From Bifidobacterium leontopitheci (GTDB taxonomy: Bacteria > Actinomycetota > Actinomycetes > Actinomycetales > Bifidobacteriaceae): 64,000 bases of DNA. The DNA is taken from NCBI RefSeq assembly GCF_009193355.1, contig NZ_WBVT01000013.1, forward strand, positions 1 to 64,000, written 5' to 3'. Below are positions 15,379 through 25,230 of this stretch, piece by piece; position 1 is the stretch's first letter; each line of letters opens with the position of its first letter. Below the pieces are notes generated by a model. It searched no databases, was not told the DNA's origin, and was given only the letters and a program-made list of their open reading frames with translations. Position numbers and translations under genes: made by a program.

Positions 15379-17673
15379 TCAGTCGGCATCGTCAGCCGTC
15401 ACGGTGAACGTGACCTGCTCGCCGGTCACGACCGTTCCATCGAGCGTCGTCCACTTCGGGGTGACGGCCAGCTTGGAGCCGACCTTCACGTTCTTGACGA
15501 TCGCGGTGGTCACGTAACGCGCATCACCCTGGCTGATGTCCGCCTCGTAACCGTCAGTACCCTTGTAGGGGCTCTTCTCGACGGTCTTCTTGGCGCCGTT
15601 CGCCGTGATGTAGTCGAACGCGGTGGTCGTCTTGGCGGTGCCAAGCAGCTTGCCGTCCAGCGTGACGGTGAACAACGCGTTGGAGAAGTTGTAGCTGTCC
15701 ACGCCGGCGATGAGACGCACGTTCACGTAATCGCTCTTGCCGTTGGTGGCGGCAGAGGTCTGATAGTTCTTCACCGCCATCGTGTCCTTGCTCACGAAGT
15801 GCGCGTACAGGGTGCCGGAGTACTTCGCGGTGTCCACGACGATCGTGTCGTTGTACGTGCCGTTGAAGCCGTCCTTGGTGGGATCCCACTTGTGGTGCTT
15901 CGGGTTGTTCACGGAGTCGGCGGCGTTCTCGTACGGCTTGGCCTGGATGGCGTCCTCCTCGCCGAACTTGGTCTGGCTGGTGTACCAGCCGGCGAACAGG
16001 TCATCGCCCTGGGTAGGGACGTCGGTCGGGTTGTACGCGTCGGTCCACGGCTGGCCGTAGAGGACGACGGTGCCGGCGGTGCCGGAGTTGACCGCGTCGA
16101 AGATGGTGTCGGCGCCGATCTTGCTGCCGCTGGAGATGACCTCACGGCCGTAGATGGCCTGACCGAGGACGTCCGGGTAGGACGCGCTGATGGTGCCCTT
16201 GGTGTAAGTGGAGGTGCTCAGCGGGGCGGCTTTCGGGTCAGAACCAGAGGTCTCCTTGGCAACGAGCTCCTGCAGCTGGGCGAGGGTGTCGTCCTTCTTC
16301 GTGGCGGCGCTGTGCCAGAGCTGGTAGTCGTTCTCAGTGGTGTCGTTGGCGACGCCGGCCGAACCGGAGACGTGGGCGTCGGGGTTCACCGTCGCACTGA
16401 AGCCGGCCTTGTCGGCCTTGGTCTGGTCGATCCAGTACTGGCGGTTCGCGATGGTCGCCTCGCCCTTCTCCGTCGGCAGGATGTTGATGCGGGCAGTGGA
16501 TTCGGATTCGATGATCTTCTTGGTGTCGTGCTGCGAATGAGTGTCATTGATATGACCGGCAACAAGATTCACCTTCGCGCCACCACGAAGCTCAAGCGCC
16601 CAGCTGTCGGTCGCTGCCTTGTAGGCGTCCTCATCGGTTTCGACCGCAGGGTCAAGCTGGGCATACGGATTGTTGATGTTCAGCGTACCGGTCGTGCTAG
16701 AGCCGTTGTGCTTGGAATCCACGCCATTGCCAATCTTGGTGTTGCTGATTTTGACGTTTCCAGTACCGATGATGTTCACCGTAGCGGACGACGAGACGGC
16801 ACCGTTCAGATACGTCTTTCCAAGCGCGGCGCTGTCCTTCTGGTTGGAGTAGGTGCCGTTGCTGATGTTGATGGTGGCGTTATTGACTCCCGGCTCAGAG
16901 TAGACGGCAGCATCACGGCCCCAGACGGTGGGGTAATCAACATTTCGATTAATTTTCAGAACGCCAAGGATTGCATTGAGGCCTTTGACCAAAATGCCAA
17001 CAACGGGGATGCTCTCCAAATTAATCTGCAAATCAATTCCAGACTGGACAGAACGCTTATATTCACCAGAACTATTGAGATTAACCGTGGACCCATTGGA
17101 AGTAACTGCAATTGCCCGCTGCTGTTTCTGAGCACCATTCGTGCCAGAAGCAACGTGAGCAGTATCTTCAAGATTCAGTGTTCCTCCCGACACTTTGATG
17201 GCTTCCGATATGCCGTCATAGTTTTTGAGGGTAAATGAACCCAAATTGATGCCCACCAATTTAAGCAGACTGATACCCGCAAGATTCACATCATCAACGA
17301 CGATGGTGCCACCCAAAGTGAGCGTGATATTCGACGGCACGTCAAACGTCACATTACGAAGAATGGCGGAAGAACCGATGCCCCTAATCGTCACGGAATG
17401 CTTCAACGCGTAATGCGCAGGCTCCTTGTATCCCTGATTCGTGTCAGAGCCAATCCCCAAATCCGCGAGATCATCATCCGTGTTGAACTTAATGGTGCTG
17501 GACACCTCAATGTTGCTGTCGCCGCCTTCGATGCACCCATCGAACGACTTCTGGTCGCTCGCGATGCACGTGCTGTCTGCGGCGTTGGCGGGGGCGACGG
17601 CCACGGTGGAGACCACCATCGCGATGACCGCGATGACGGCCGCCGCAGCGCCCCTCAATCCCTTGTTACGCAT
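15379..17673 (-). CDS. Large secreted beta-helix-like protein with InlB/Flg_new-type repeat (triad 2, first gene)
   Basis: 764 aa. AGAAGGAC lies 7 bases before the ATG. A Sec signal peptide ends near residue 32 (ANA-ADS). Residues of about 60-420 are rich in short repeated strands (SVTIRGIG, ATINISNGTYS, ATVNIIGTGNVKISN, TLNINNP), pointing to a right-handed beta-helix. Around 560-625 FAGWYTS...TLYAHF gives an InlB B-repeat/Flg_new pattern. The C-terminal domain ends VTPKWTTLDGT, matching VTPSWKTNDGT of the paralog at 1202-3199. No LPxTG motif. Between residues of about 75 and 250 some stretches have lower G+C than the flanks. Heads the second three-gene unit; adhesion or matrix role is inferred. 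Confidence 0.82.
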   Translation of the reverse strand: MRNKGLRGAAAAVIAVIAMVVSTVAVAPANAADSTCIASDQKSFDGCIEGGDSNIEVSSTIKFNTDDDLADLGIGSDTNQGYKEPAHYALKHSVTIRGIGSSAILRNVTFDVPSNITLTLGGTIVVDDVNLAGISLLKLVGINLGSFTLKNYDGISEAIKVSGGTLNLEDTAHVASGTNGAQKQQRAIAVTSNGSTVNLNSSGEYKRSVQSGIDLQINLESIPVVGILVKGLNAILGVLKINRNVDYPTVWGRDAAVYSEPGVNNATINISNGTYSNQKDSAALGKTYLNGAVSSSATVNIIGTGNVKISNTKIGNGVDSKHNGSSTTGTLNINNPYAQLDPAVETDEDAYKAATDSWALELRGGAKVNLVAGHINDTHSQHDTKKIIESESTARINILPTEKGEATIANRQYWIDQTKADKAGFSATVNPDAHVSGSAGVANDTTENDYQLWHSAATKKDDTLAQLQELVAKETSGSDPKAAPLSTSTYTKGTISASYPDVLGQAIYGREVISSGSKIGADTIFDAVNSGTAGTVVLYGQPWTDAYNPTDVPTQGDDLFAGWYTSQTKFGEEDAIQAKPYENAADSVNNPKHHKWDPTKDGFNGTYNDTIVVDTAKYSGTLYAHFVSKDTMAVKNYQTSAATNGKSDYVNVRLIAGVDSYNFSNALFTVTLDGKLLGTAKTTTAFDYITANGAKKTVEKSPYKGTDGYEADISQGDARYVTTAIVKNVKVGSKLAVTPKWTTLDGTVVTGEQVTFTVTADDAD

Positions 17674-18039
17674 AAGTCTTGTCCTTCTCTTGTACTTTTC
17701 AGAACATCCCACTACGTACCCCATTACTTAGCGACAACCGGATATGCATGACCGCACCGAAGGAACCGGCCACGCAGGCGGCCGTGCGATGGGTAAGGAT
17801 TACGGGTGTTCCGTTACGTAAGTGGAATGTAGCGGAACCACCAAACCAAAACACAAGCACCCACACAGCGTCTAATAAAATGTTTCAACCACTGAAAAAA
17901 CATCATTCCTTCACTTTTTGTTAACGCTTACAATTTGCGACACGCCGGAAACGCCGAAACAGCGGAACATATCTACCTGTCGCACACCCACGCCGCTACG
18001 CTGGTGCATATCCCATCGCCGTGTTTGAGAGGAAGAGAT
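17674..18039. other. Divergent intergenic region, no gene
   Basis: This A+T-richer stretch separates the divergent triad 2 and sugar porter genes and should hold both promoters. GTTAACGCTTACAA at about 17920 resembles a LacI/CcpA-type operator half pair. I could not place convincing -35/-10 boxes. Confidence 0.4.
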
Positions 18040-20616
18040 ATGGCGGGACTGTTCCACGTTGCCCGAAAGCAGCACAACCCACTCGGGTCGGCCGTGCAGA
18101 CGGCCGGCTCCGGACGCTACACGTTTGGCCTCGCACTGAGCGCCGGACTCGCCGGGCTGCTCTACGGCTACGACACGGTCTCCGTCTCCGGCGCCATCGA
18201 ATTCCTCGACAACCGTTACGCACTCGGCACCATGATGGAAGGCCTCGTGATCTCCTCCATCATCATCGGCGCGGTCATCGGCGCTGCAAGCGCAGGCTTC
18301 ATCTCCGACCGGTTCGGCCGCAAACGCATCCTCGTCGTCGGAGGCGTCATCTACTTCTTCGCCGCGATCTGGAGCGCCTGCACGTTCACCCCATACGACC
18401 TGATCACCGCGCGCATCATCGGCGGCTACGGCATCGGCCTGACCGCGGCGCTCGCCGTCACCTACATCACCGAGTCCGCACCAACGGCGATCCGCGGCAC
18501 GCTCGCGTTCTCCTATCAGATGCTCACCGTGTGCGGCATCATCCTGACGAACGTCACCAACTACGTGATCGCCTCATACGGCACGTACGGCTGGGATCTT
18601 TCGACCGGCTGGCGCTGGATGCTCGGCCTGGGCGGCGTGCCGGCGGTGATCTTCGTGGCGGCCATGTGGCACGCGCCCGAAAGTCCGCGCTACCTGATCC
18701 AGCGTGGCCGCACCGAAGAAGGGTTCACGGTGCTCGAACAGATCGTGGGCACGCAGAAGGCGCGCGTGCGCACCGACGACATCCAGGCGTCGGTCAAACT
18801 TGAGCAGACGATGTCGAACGAGTTCACGTCGCTGTTCCGCCCCGGCTTGCGCAAGGCGCTGCTCATCGGCATCTTCCTGGCCGTGTTCAACCAGGCGATC
18901 GGCATGAACGCGATCTCATATTACGGACCGGTCATGTTCTCGCGCATGGGATTCGGCGGCGACACCGAGTTCCTTGCGGCCGCGTGCGTGGGCGGCGTGG
19001 AGCTGGCGTTCACGGTCGTCGGCCTGTACCTGATCGATGCCGTCGGCCGCAAACGGCTGATGACGGTCGGCTCCCTGCTCATGGTGCTGTTCGCGGTCGG
19101 CATCGCCGGCTCGTACTTCGCCGGGCGGCCGCTGCTCACGCTGGTGTGCGTGATGCTGTTCACCGCCGCGTTCGCAGTGTCGATGGGGCCGATTCCATGG
19201 ATCGTGATCCCCGAACTGTTCCCGACGTTCCTGCGCGGGCGTGCGACAGGCCTGTGCGTGATGTGCCTGCTATTCGTCAACGGCCTGATCGCCCAGTTCA
19301 CGCCGCTGATGATCGACCATCTCGGCGGAGGCGTCACGTTCGCCATCTTCGCCGGCATCGACCTGCTGTGCTTCATCGGCGTAATCATTCTGGTGCCGGA
19401 GACGATGGGACGCACGCTGGAGGAGATCGACCGCATGTGGCAGCCGCACACCGAACTCGCGGCAGCCCACTACGCGCTCAGCTCCGCGGACGCGAACATC
19501 CGCCACGCACGGGCCACGCTCGCCCGCATCGAAAACGAGCGCATGCAGGCCATGGGCATCCTCGACGCCGCACAGCACGCGCGTCTCGACGCCCAACAGC
19601 GCATCTTCGCCGCCGAAGCGCAGCAGCGCGAACGCAAGGAGCGGCTGGAACAGGAGGCTGTGGAGAAGCGGCGGAAGGCGACGGCTCAGAAGAACGTCGC
19701 CCGAAAGGACACAGCCCGGAAGGACGCTGAAGCTCGGCAGCAGCGTCAGACGGCAGCGCAGGGCGGACAGAGGCAGTCTCGCGTGAACGCGACGGTGCCG
19801 CCCGTGCCGCTGCCGGGCTCGGCCGCGAACGCGGCAGTCGCTAGAGCTGCTGCAGGCGCTGGAGCTGCTGCAGCGGCTGCAACCGGGGCAGCGACAGCCG
19901 AGACAGCGGCAACGGCAAGGCCGGCCGCGGCAGCAGCGTCGGCCGCGGCAGCAACATCGTCGGAAACGACATCAGCGTACGCAACCGCAACGAACGCGGC
20001 AGAACATGCAGCTGCCGGAACCGTTCACGCGGCGGCCGGCGAAGTCAACGACGCGTCAACAGCAGAGGGTGAGGCAGCGTCGTACGTGCGCGCTTTCACC
20101 ACAGGAGACGGACGCCACGGCTCGCAGTCGTCCGGATATCACGGCATGCACGATGACGGTATCGCAGCGCGCATCAACGGTCTGCTTGACGCGCTCGACC
20201 GCGGCGAACTCGGCGACGACTTCGACTCGGATGACGGGCCGACGATTCCGACACGATACGCACTGAAGGACGACGAGGACGGCCGCGACACGGCCGCGGG
20301 TGCGGCGCACGCAGACGGACGCGTCCATGCGGACAGTCGCATGGACGGTCAAGCTGACGGACGCTGGGACATTCCTGACCTGCCAGACGACATCCACGAC
20401 CTCGATGGCAGCACGTTCCAGCCGCAGCAGACCGCGTTGCCGCCGATGCCCTACACGCAGCACGACAACGTGCCGCGCCCCCACGCCGAAACGGCATGGG
20501 ATGCGGGATACTGCGAAAGCCACTACGACAGCCAGACCTCGTCTGCCGAATACGCGCGCGAAACCCGGGCAATCAACCACGCGCTCGACTCACTGGACGC
20601 ACTGATCCGCGATTGA
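18040..20616 (+). CDS. MFS sugar porter with ~390-residue Ala-rich cytoplasmic tail
   Basis: 858 aa. AGAGGA lies 6 bases before the ATG at 18040. Residues 25-460 are a complete sugar porter: GLLYGYDTVSVSGAIEFL, DRFGRKR between helices 2 and 3, ESAPTAIRG, PESPRYLIQRGR at the central loop, and VPETMGRTLEEID after helix 12, as in xylose/glucose/arabinose-proton symporters. The family usually ends within about 20 residues of that motif. Here a further ~390 residues follow: a charged helix with coiled-coil character (ARLDAQQRIFAAEAQQRERK), a long Ala/Thr-rich run, then an acidic Asp/His-rich segment. Faces the cytoplasm. Sugar unknown; no enzyme genes beside it. It diverges from the triad 2 unit. 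Confidence 0.88.
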   Translation: MAGLFHVARKQHNPLGSAVQTAGSGRYTFGLALSAGLAGLLYGYDTVSVSGAIEFLDNRYALGTMMEGLVISSIIIGAVIGAASAGFISDRFGRKRILVVGGVIYFFAAIWSACTFTPYDLITARIIGGYGIGLTAALAVTYITESAPTAIRGTLAFSYQMLTVCGIILTNVTNYVIASYGTYGWDLSTGWRWMLGLGGVPAVIFVAAMWHAPESPRYLIQRGRTEEGFTVLEQIVGTQKARVRTDDIQASVKLEQTMSNEFTSLFRPGLRKALLIGIFLAVFNQAIGMNAISYYGPVMFSRMGFGGDTEFLAAACVGGVELAFTVVGLYLIDAVGRKRLMTVGSLLMVLFAVGIAGSYFAGRPLLTLVCVMLFTAAFAVSMGPIPWIVIPELFPTFLRGRATGLCVMCLLFVNGLIAQFTPLMIDHLGGGVTFAIFAGIDLLCFIGVIILVPETMGRTLEEIDRMWQPHTELAAAHYALSSADANIRHARATLARIENERMQAMGILDAAQHARLDAQQRIFAAEAQQRERKERLEQEAVEKRRKATAQKNVARKDTARKDAEARQQRQTAAQGGQRQSRVNATVPPVPLPGSAANAAVARAAAGAGAAAAAATGAATAETAATARPAAAAASAAAATSSETTSAYATATNAAEHAAAGTVHAAAGEVNDASTAEGEAASYVRAFTTGDGRHGSQSSGYHGMHDDGIAARINGLLDALDRGELGDDFDSDDGPTIPTRYALKDDEDGRDTAAGAAHADGRVHADSRMDGQADGRWDIPDLPDDIHDLDGSTFQPQQTALPPMPYTQHDNVPRPHAETAWDAGYCESHYDSQTSSAEYARETRAINHALDSLDALIRD

Positions 20617-20644
20617 TACGCGAGTGATGCGCGGGGTACTGCGG

Positions 20645-20870
20645 CGGGTGACCACCCTCAGACTTCGCTGCCGCTCAGACAGCTCCCGCCAGCGGGAGCC
20701 CTCGTAAGCAGACGACCGCCTATTCGCCCCCGCCGGCGGGGGCTCCCGCGAAGCGGGTGGGGCGGCCACCCGTGATTCACAGGATCACCGGCGTGGCGGG
20801 CGACCACCCTCAGTCTTCGCTCCCGCTCAGACAGCTCCCGCCGACGGGGAGCGAGAATATGGTCCGCGAG
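20645..20870. repeat. CTCCCGCCAGCGGGAG-type palindromes
   Basis: GACAGCTCCCGCCAGCGGGAG, CCCCCGCCGGCGGGGGC and GACAGCTCCCGCCGACGGGGAG occur in series between two converging genes, with ACCACCCTCAG-CTTCGCT spacers repeated at about 20649 and 20801. Possible bidirectional termination. Confidence 0.6.
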
Positions 20871-20887
20871 CTGCAAGCAGCCGCACC

Positions 20888-21508
20888 CTACAGTCCGAGG
20901 AACAGCTCGTGAATCCGGGTGTCGTCGGTGAGCTCGGGGTGGAACGCCGTGGCGATGATGTTGCCCTGCCGCAAGCCGACGATCCGGCCGTCGACCTCGG
21001 TCTCGACAGTGGCCTTGTCGCCAACCGACACGACGAACGGCCCACGGATGAACACCAGCGGAAAATCCTTGATGTCGCCGAAGTCGGCGGTCGCGGCGAA
21101 CGAGCCGAGCTGACGGCCGTACGCGTTGCGGCGGACCACGGCGTCAAGCGCGCCGAAGTACACGTGCTCGTCGTTGTCGAGCTTCTTCGCGAGCAGGATC
21201 ATGCCGGCGCAGGTGCCGAACACCGGCTTGCCCGCGGCGATGTGCGCGGCGATCGGCTCAAACAGTCCGGTGGAGTGCAGCAGCTTGCCCTGTGTGGTGG
21301 ACTCGCCGCCCGGCAGGATCACGCGGTCGATGGAATCGTCGAAATCCTCGGCCGCGCGCAACAGCTTCCACGGGGCGCCAAGCCGGTCAAGCATGGCGGC
21401 ATGCTCGGCGAACGCGCCCTGCACGGCGAGAATGCCGGTCACGCCGTGCGTCGCGGATTCGGCGTCGGCCGACTCCTCTTTGGAAATGTATTCAACAGCT
21501 ACTACCAT
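20888..21508 (-). CDS. pdxT: Pyridoxal 5'-phosphate synthase, glutaminase subunit
   Basis: 206 aa. Hydrolyses glutamine and channels ammonia to PdxS for PLP synthesis; a class I amidotransferase-like fold. Visible: ILAVQGAFAEHAAML, LPGGESTTQGKLL, the nucleophile Cys in FGTCAGMILL, VRRNAYGRQLGSF, FIRGPFV and the His-Glu pair in FHPELT. Start at 21508 (MVVAVEYISK) after AAGGAG; this gives about 24 residues more than most PdxT before the first strand. PdxS is encoded 143 bases upstream on the same strand; repeat palindromes lie between, so the pair is probably co-transcribed. Confidence 0.95.
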   Translation of the reverse strand: MVVAVEYISKEESADAESATHGVTGILAVQGAFAEHAAMLDRLGAPWKLLRAAEDFDDSIDRVILPGGESTTQGKLLHSTGLFEPIAAHIAAGKPVFGTCAGMILLAKKLDNDEHVYFGALDAVVRRNAYGRQLGSFAATADFGDIKDFPLVFIRGPFVVSVGDKATVETEVDGRIVGLRQGNIIATAFHPELTDDTRIHELFLGL

Positions 21509-21651
21509 AACTACTCCTTGGCTCCCGCTGGCGGGAGCTGTCGAACGCACATGAGACGGGGTGGCGGCACGGATCGCGCTCACCACCCCAGCCAGCCTTC
21601 AGCTGGCAGCCCCCGCCAGCGGGGGCATCCCATTAACCGAAACGGCCGAGA

Positions 21652-22527
21652 TCACTCGCCGCGGGCGGCCATGATGGTCTGGATCTCGTCCTCGTTGATG
21701 CCGACCATGGCCTCGCCCAGGTTCTCCGACAGCTTGGCCAGCAGGTCGGCGTCCTGCCAGTTCGCTGTCGCCTTGACGATCGCCGCCGCACGCTTGGCCG
21801 GGTCGCCGGACTTGAAGATGCCGGAGCCGACGAACACGCCCTCCGCGCCGAGCTCCATCATCAGTGCCGCATCAGCCGGAGTCGCGACGCCGCCGGCAGC
21901 GAAATTGACGACCGGCAGACGGCCGTTATCATGCACATACTTGGCGAGATCGTACGGAACAGCCAGCTGCTTGGCCGCCTCGTACACCTCGTCGTCGCGC
22001 AGGCCGACAAGCTCGCGGATCTGCTTGTTCATCGTACGCATGTGACGCACGGCCTGGATCACGTCGCCGGTGCCCGGCTCGCCCTTGGTGCGGATCATCG
22101 CCGCGCCCTCGGCGATGCGGCGCAGCGCCTCGCCCAGATTCTTCGCGCCGCAGACGAACGGCACGTCGAACTGGCGCTTGTCGATGTGGTAGACGTCATC
22201 GGCCGGAGAGAGCACTTCGGACTCGTCGATGTAGTCGATGTCGATGGCCTGCAGGATGCGCGCCTCGGCGATATGGCCGATGCGCACCTTCGCCATGACC
22301 GGAATGGAGACCGCCGCCTGGATGCCCTTGATCATCGCCGGGTCGGACATGCGGCTCACGCCGCCGGCCGCGCGGATGTCGGCGGGGATGCGTTCCAGCG
22401 CCATGACCGCGCACGCGCCGGCGTCCTCGGCGATGCGCGCCTGCTCCGGCGTGGTGACGTCCATGATGACGCCGCCCTTGAGCATCTGGGCGAGATTCCT
22501 GTTGAGTTCGGCTCTGTTCTGTGCCAT
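21652..22527 (-). CDS. pdxS: Pyridoxal 5'-phosphate synthase, PLP-forming subunit
   Basis: 291 aa, the usual length. It condenses ribose 5-phosphate, glyceraldehyde 3-phosphate and PdxT-derived ammonia to PLP; a (beta/alpha)8 barrel forming dodecamers with PdxT. Conserved blocks: KGGVIMDV (substrate Asp), [34 protein letters not shown] (first catalytic Lys), [33 protein letters not shown], and [34 protein letters not shown] for phosphate binding. Start at 22527; AAAGGA lies about 10 bases away. First gene of the pdxS-pdxT unit. Confidence 0.96.
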   Translation of the reverse strand: MAQNRAELNRNLAQMLKGGVIMDVTTPEQARIAEDAGACAVMALERIPADIRAAGGVSRMSDPAMIKGIQAAVSIPVMAKVRIGHIAEARILQAIDIDYIDESEVLSPADDVYHIDKRQFDVPFVCGAKNLGEALRRIAEGAAMIRTKGEPGTGDVIQAVRHMRTMNKQIRELVGLRDDEVYEAAKQLAVPYDLAKYVHDNGRLPVVNFAAGGVATPADAALMMELGAEGVFVGSGIFKSGDPAKRAAAIVKATANWQDADLLAKLSENLGEAMVGINEDEIQTIMAARGE

Positions 22528-22779
22528 ATTGGTATGTTCCTTTGTTGAATGTCGTCTATGCATGGTGCTGACTGATGCATGGTGCTGACTGTCGTCATCC
22601 ACAAGCCAACGCGGCTCCCACCATTCCGCGACACGGTCGCACACAAGGCACCATGCTAGAAGCGGACGCGCACGGACACGCGAAACGCCCGCATTCCGGC
22701 GATAACGAAAACCTATAACCGGCTATATCCCATTGCCGCATCCCGTTGGGCTGCGCCCTGTTGTGCCGCGTCACCGGAA

Positions 22780-22890
22780 ACGCGTCACCCTGCTCGGGCG
22801 AGCACAGTGACGCTGGTGCGAAAACTCAGCAATGCCAAGGGGTCGCGAGCTTACGTCACTCAGCAAGGGCGAGCACAGTGACGTTGAACG
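22780..22890. repeat. Composite ~104-bp element (copy 1, diverged)
   Basis: A GCGTCACCCTGCTCGGGCGA...CAGTGACGC palindrome (about 22784-22815) and a second ACGTCACTCAGCAAGGGCGA...AGTGACGT palindrome (about 22853-22886) flank a core with GCGAAAACTC...GCAATGCC. Related copies are at 46526-46630, 50858-50960 and 52327-52430; single palindromes lie at about 43129-43157 and 61000-61025. The rest of 22645-23127 shows nothing. Confidence 0.65.
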
Positions 22891-23127
22891 GGCCACTGCA
22901 GGGGCGACCGCCTACAGTCCCTCCCCGCCCCGCATTTGTCGTCGCCGCACAAAAGCGAGCGCCGGCATTCGTACGTGTCCACAGCGTCGCGCACGGTTAC
23001 GCGGCCGTAACCTGAACGGTGGAAACGGCGGCACCAGCCATGCCGCCATGCCACGAACCGCCGCACGCCCCGTATCCGGAGCAACGCCAAGCACGCCACG
23101 CGGCACACCACACGACTAAGGAACGCC

Positions 23128-25065
23128 ATGTCAATCGAACACACCGACGAAATCGCCCAGCAGGCAACGCAGCCCGCCGACGCAGCCGGCACCATCGCAA
23201 CCGCCGAGACCGGCACTCCCGCCACCGCACCCACCGTCGAACCGCCGATCGCCGAGTACACGACCCCCGGCAACATCGACGTCGCCGACGACGAAACCCT
23301 CTACTCACTGCTCACCGAACGCATCGAACGCACCGGCAACGCGACGACCATCGCCGCACGCAAGACCGGTCCCGGCGCGTGGGCGAACATCACGACCGGC
23401 GAATTCCACCGCATGGTGCTCGCCGCCGCGAAAGGCTTCATCGCGTTCGGCATCGGCAAGGGCGACGCGGTGACGCTGTTCTCCGCGACCCGGTACGAGT
23501 GGGGCGTGCTGGACTTCGCGCTCGCCGCCATCGGCGCCGTGAACGTGCCGATATACGATACGGATTCCGCATCGCAAGCCGAGCGGATCATCAACGACTC
23601 GACCGTCAAGCTCGCCATCGCCGACAACCGCGAACGCTTCGACCGGCTCGACTCGATCAAGGACCACTGCCCCAGCCTGACACGCATCCTCATGATGGAC
23701 GGCAACGCGCTCGGCGCGCTCGAAGGCATGGGCGTGGTCGTCTCCGACGAGGAGCTGGACGCGCGCATCGCCGCCACCCACGCCGACGACCTCGCCACCA
23801 TCGTCTACACGTCCGGATCCACGGGCGCGCCCAAGGGCGTGGAGCTCACGCACCGCAACTTCCTGTCCATCGTGCGCGCCGGCTACGAATGCCTACCCGA
23901 AATGATCTGCGACAACCATCCGCGGCTGCTGCTGTTCCTGCCACTCGCCCACTGCTTCGCCCGGTACATCCAGTATTGCTCTATCGGCTCCGACGACGGC
24001 GTGGTCGGCTACCTGCCGGACACGAAGTCGCTGCTGCCGGACCTGCGCAGCTTCCGGCCGACGTATCTGCTCGGCGTGCCGCGCGTGTTCGAGAAAGTGT
24101 ACAACGCGGCGTCGCGCAAGGCCGGCACCGGCTGGCGCGGACGCATGTTCGCAGCGGCTGCCGAGGCGGCGCGCGAATGGTCGCGCGTGGAACAGGCCGG
24201 CGGACGTCACGGTGCGAAGGCGACGGCCGAACGCGCCACGTTCGAGTCGCTCGTGTACCGGACCGTGCGCGGCGCGCTGGGACCGAACATCCGGTACGTG
24301 GCGTGCGGCGGCGCGCCGCTGTCGCCTGACCTGGCGCACTTCTTCGCCGGCATCGGCCTGCCGATGATCCAGGGGTACGGCATGACGGAGACGGCGGCGC
24401 CGTTCACGGTGACGCGCGTCGGCGACAACAAGATCGGCACGGTCGGCCAGCCGGCGCCCGGATCGTCCGTGCGGATCGCGGCCGACGGCGAAGTGCAGGT
24501 GCGCGGCGCGAACGTGTTCCGCGGATACCACGGCCTGCCGGAGAAGACGGCCGAAACGTTCACCGCGGACGGATGGCTGCGCACCGGCGACCTGGGGTCG
24601 TTGGACGAGGACGGCCGACTGACCATTACGGGCCGTAAGAAGGACATCATCATCACAGCGGGCGGCAAGAACGTGTCGCCGATCCCGCTGGAGGAGGAGA
24701 TCGTCAAGTGCCCGATCGTGGAGCATGCGGTGGTCGTGGGCGACGGGCGGCCGTTCATCGGCGCACTGGTGACGCTCGATCCCGAAGGCTTGGCGGCGTG
24801 GCTGCCGACCGTCGGGGCGGATGCGGGGATGTCGGCTGCCGCGGCGGCCGCACTGCCAGCCGTGCATGAGGAGATCCAACGGTACGTGGACCGCGCGAAC
24901 GCGACGGTCTCGAGGGCCGAGTCGGTGCGCAAGTTCGTGGTGCTGGACGCGCAGTTCACGCAGAAGAACGGATGCCTGACGCCATCGCTGAAGGTGGTGC
25001 GGCCGGCGGTGAACCGCGTGTTCAGCGGGGTGATCGACCGGGACATCTACGCGGGCAAGCGGTAG
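23128..25065 (+). CDS. Long-chain acyl-CoA ligase (AMP-forming, FadD15-like)
   Basis: 645 aa. Activates fatty acids via acyl-AMP to acyl-CoA, cytoplasm or inner membrane face. AAGGA precedes the ATG. After about 50 low-complexity residues (AQQATQPADAAGTIATAET) come the ANL-superfamily motifs: YTSGSTGAPKGVELTH (A3, about 228-243), QGYGMTETAAP (A5, about 414), WLRTGDLGSLDEDG (A7/A8) and GRKKDIIITAGGKNVSP (A10-like hinge). The catalytic Lys is expected near the C-terminus, in QKNGCLTPSLKV. Bifidobacteria lack beta-oxidation, so a lipid-recycling role is likely (inference). Confidence 0.9.
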   Translation: MSIEHTDEIAQQATQPADAAGTIATAETGTPATAPTVEPPIAEYTTPGNIDVADDETLYSLLTERIERTGNATTIAARKTGPGAWANITTGEFHRMVLAAAKGFIAFGIGKGDAVTLFSATRYEWGVLDFALAAIGAVNVPIYDTDSASQAERIINDSTVKLAIADNRERFDRLDSIKDHCPSLTRILMMDGNALGALEGMGVVVSDEELDARIAATHADDLATIVYTSGSTGAPKGVELTHRNFLSIVRAGYECLPEMICDNHPRLLLFLPLAHCFARYIQYCSIGSDDGVVGYLPDTKSLLPDLRSFRPTYLLGVPRVFEKVYNAASRKAGTGWRGRMFAAAAEAAREWSRVEQAGGRHGAKATAERATFESLVYRTVRGALGPNIRYVACGGAPLSPDLAHFFAGIGLPMIQGYGMTETAAPFTVTRVGDNKIGTVGQPAPGSSVRIAADGEVQVRGANVFRGYHGLPEKTAETFTADGWLRTGDLGSLDEDGRLTITGRKKDIIITAGGKNVSPIPLEEEIVKCPIVEHAVVVGDGRPFIGALVTLDPEGLAAWLPTVGADAGMSAAAAAALPAVHEEIQRYVDRANATVSRAESVRKFVVLDAQFTQKNGCLTPSLKVVRPAVNRVFSGVIDRDIYAGKR

Positions 25066-25230
25066 GGGCGGCCGCGGGGGCGGGCCAGGGCCGGCTGCGG
25101 TCGGGTCAGCTGCGGCAGGTTGGCTGCGGCCAGATCGACGGCGGCAGACTAGGGCCGGGCCGGGGCCGGGCTGGCCGGGGCCGGGCTGGCCGGGGCCGTG
25201 CCGATTGGGCCGTTTCGTCCGGACGCCCCT
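25066..25230. other. GC-rich low-complexity spacer
   Basis: Runs of GGGCCGGGGCCGGGCTGGCC repeated about four times (25150-25200) directly after the ligase stop codon. No gene; a likely slippage-prone tract. Confidence 0.5.
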
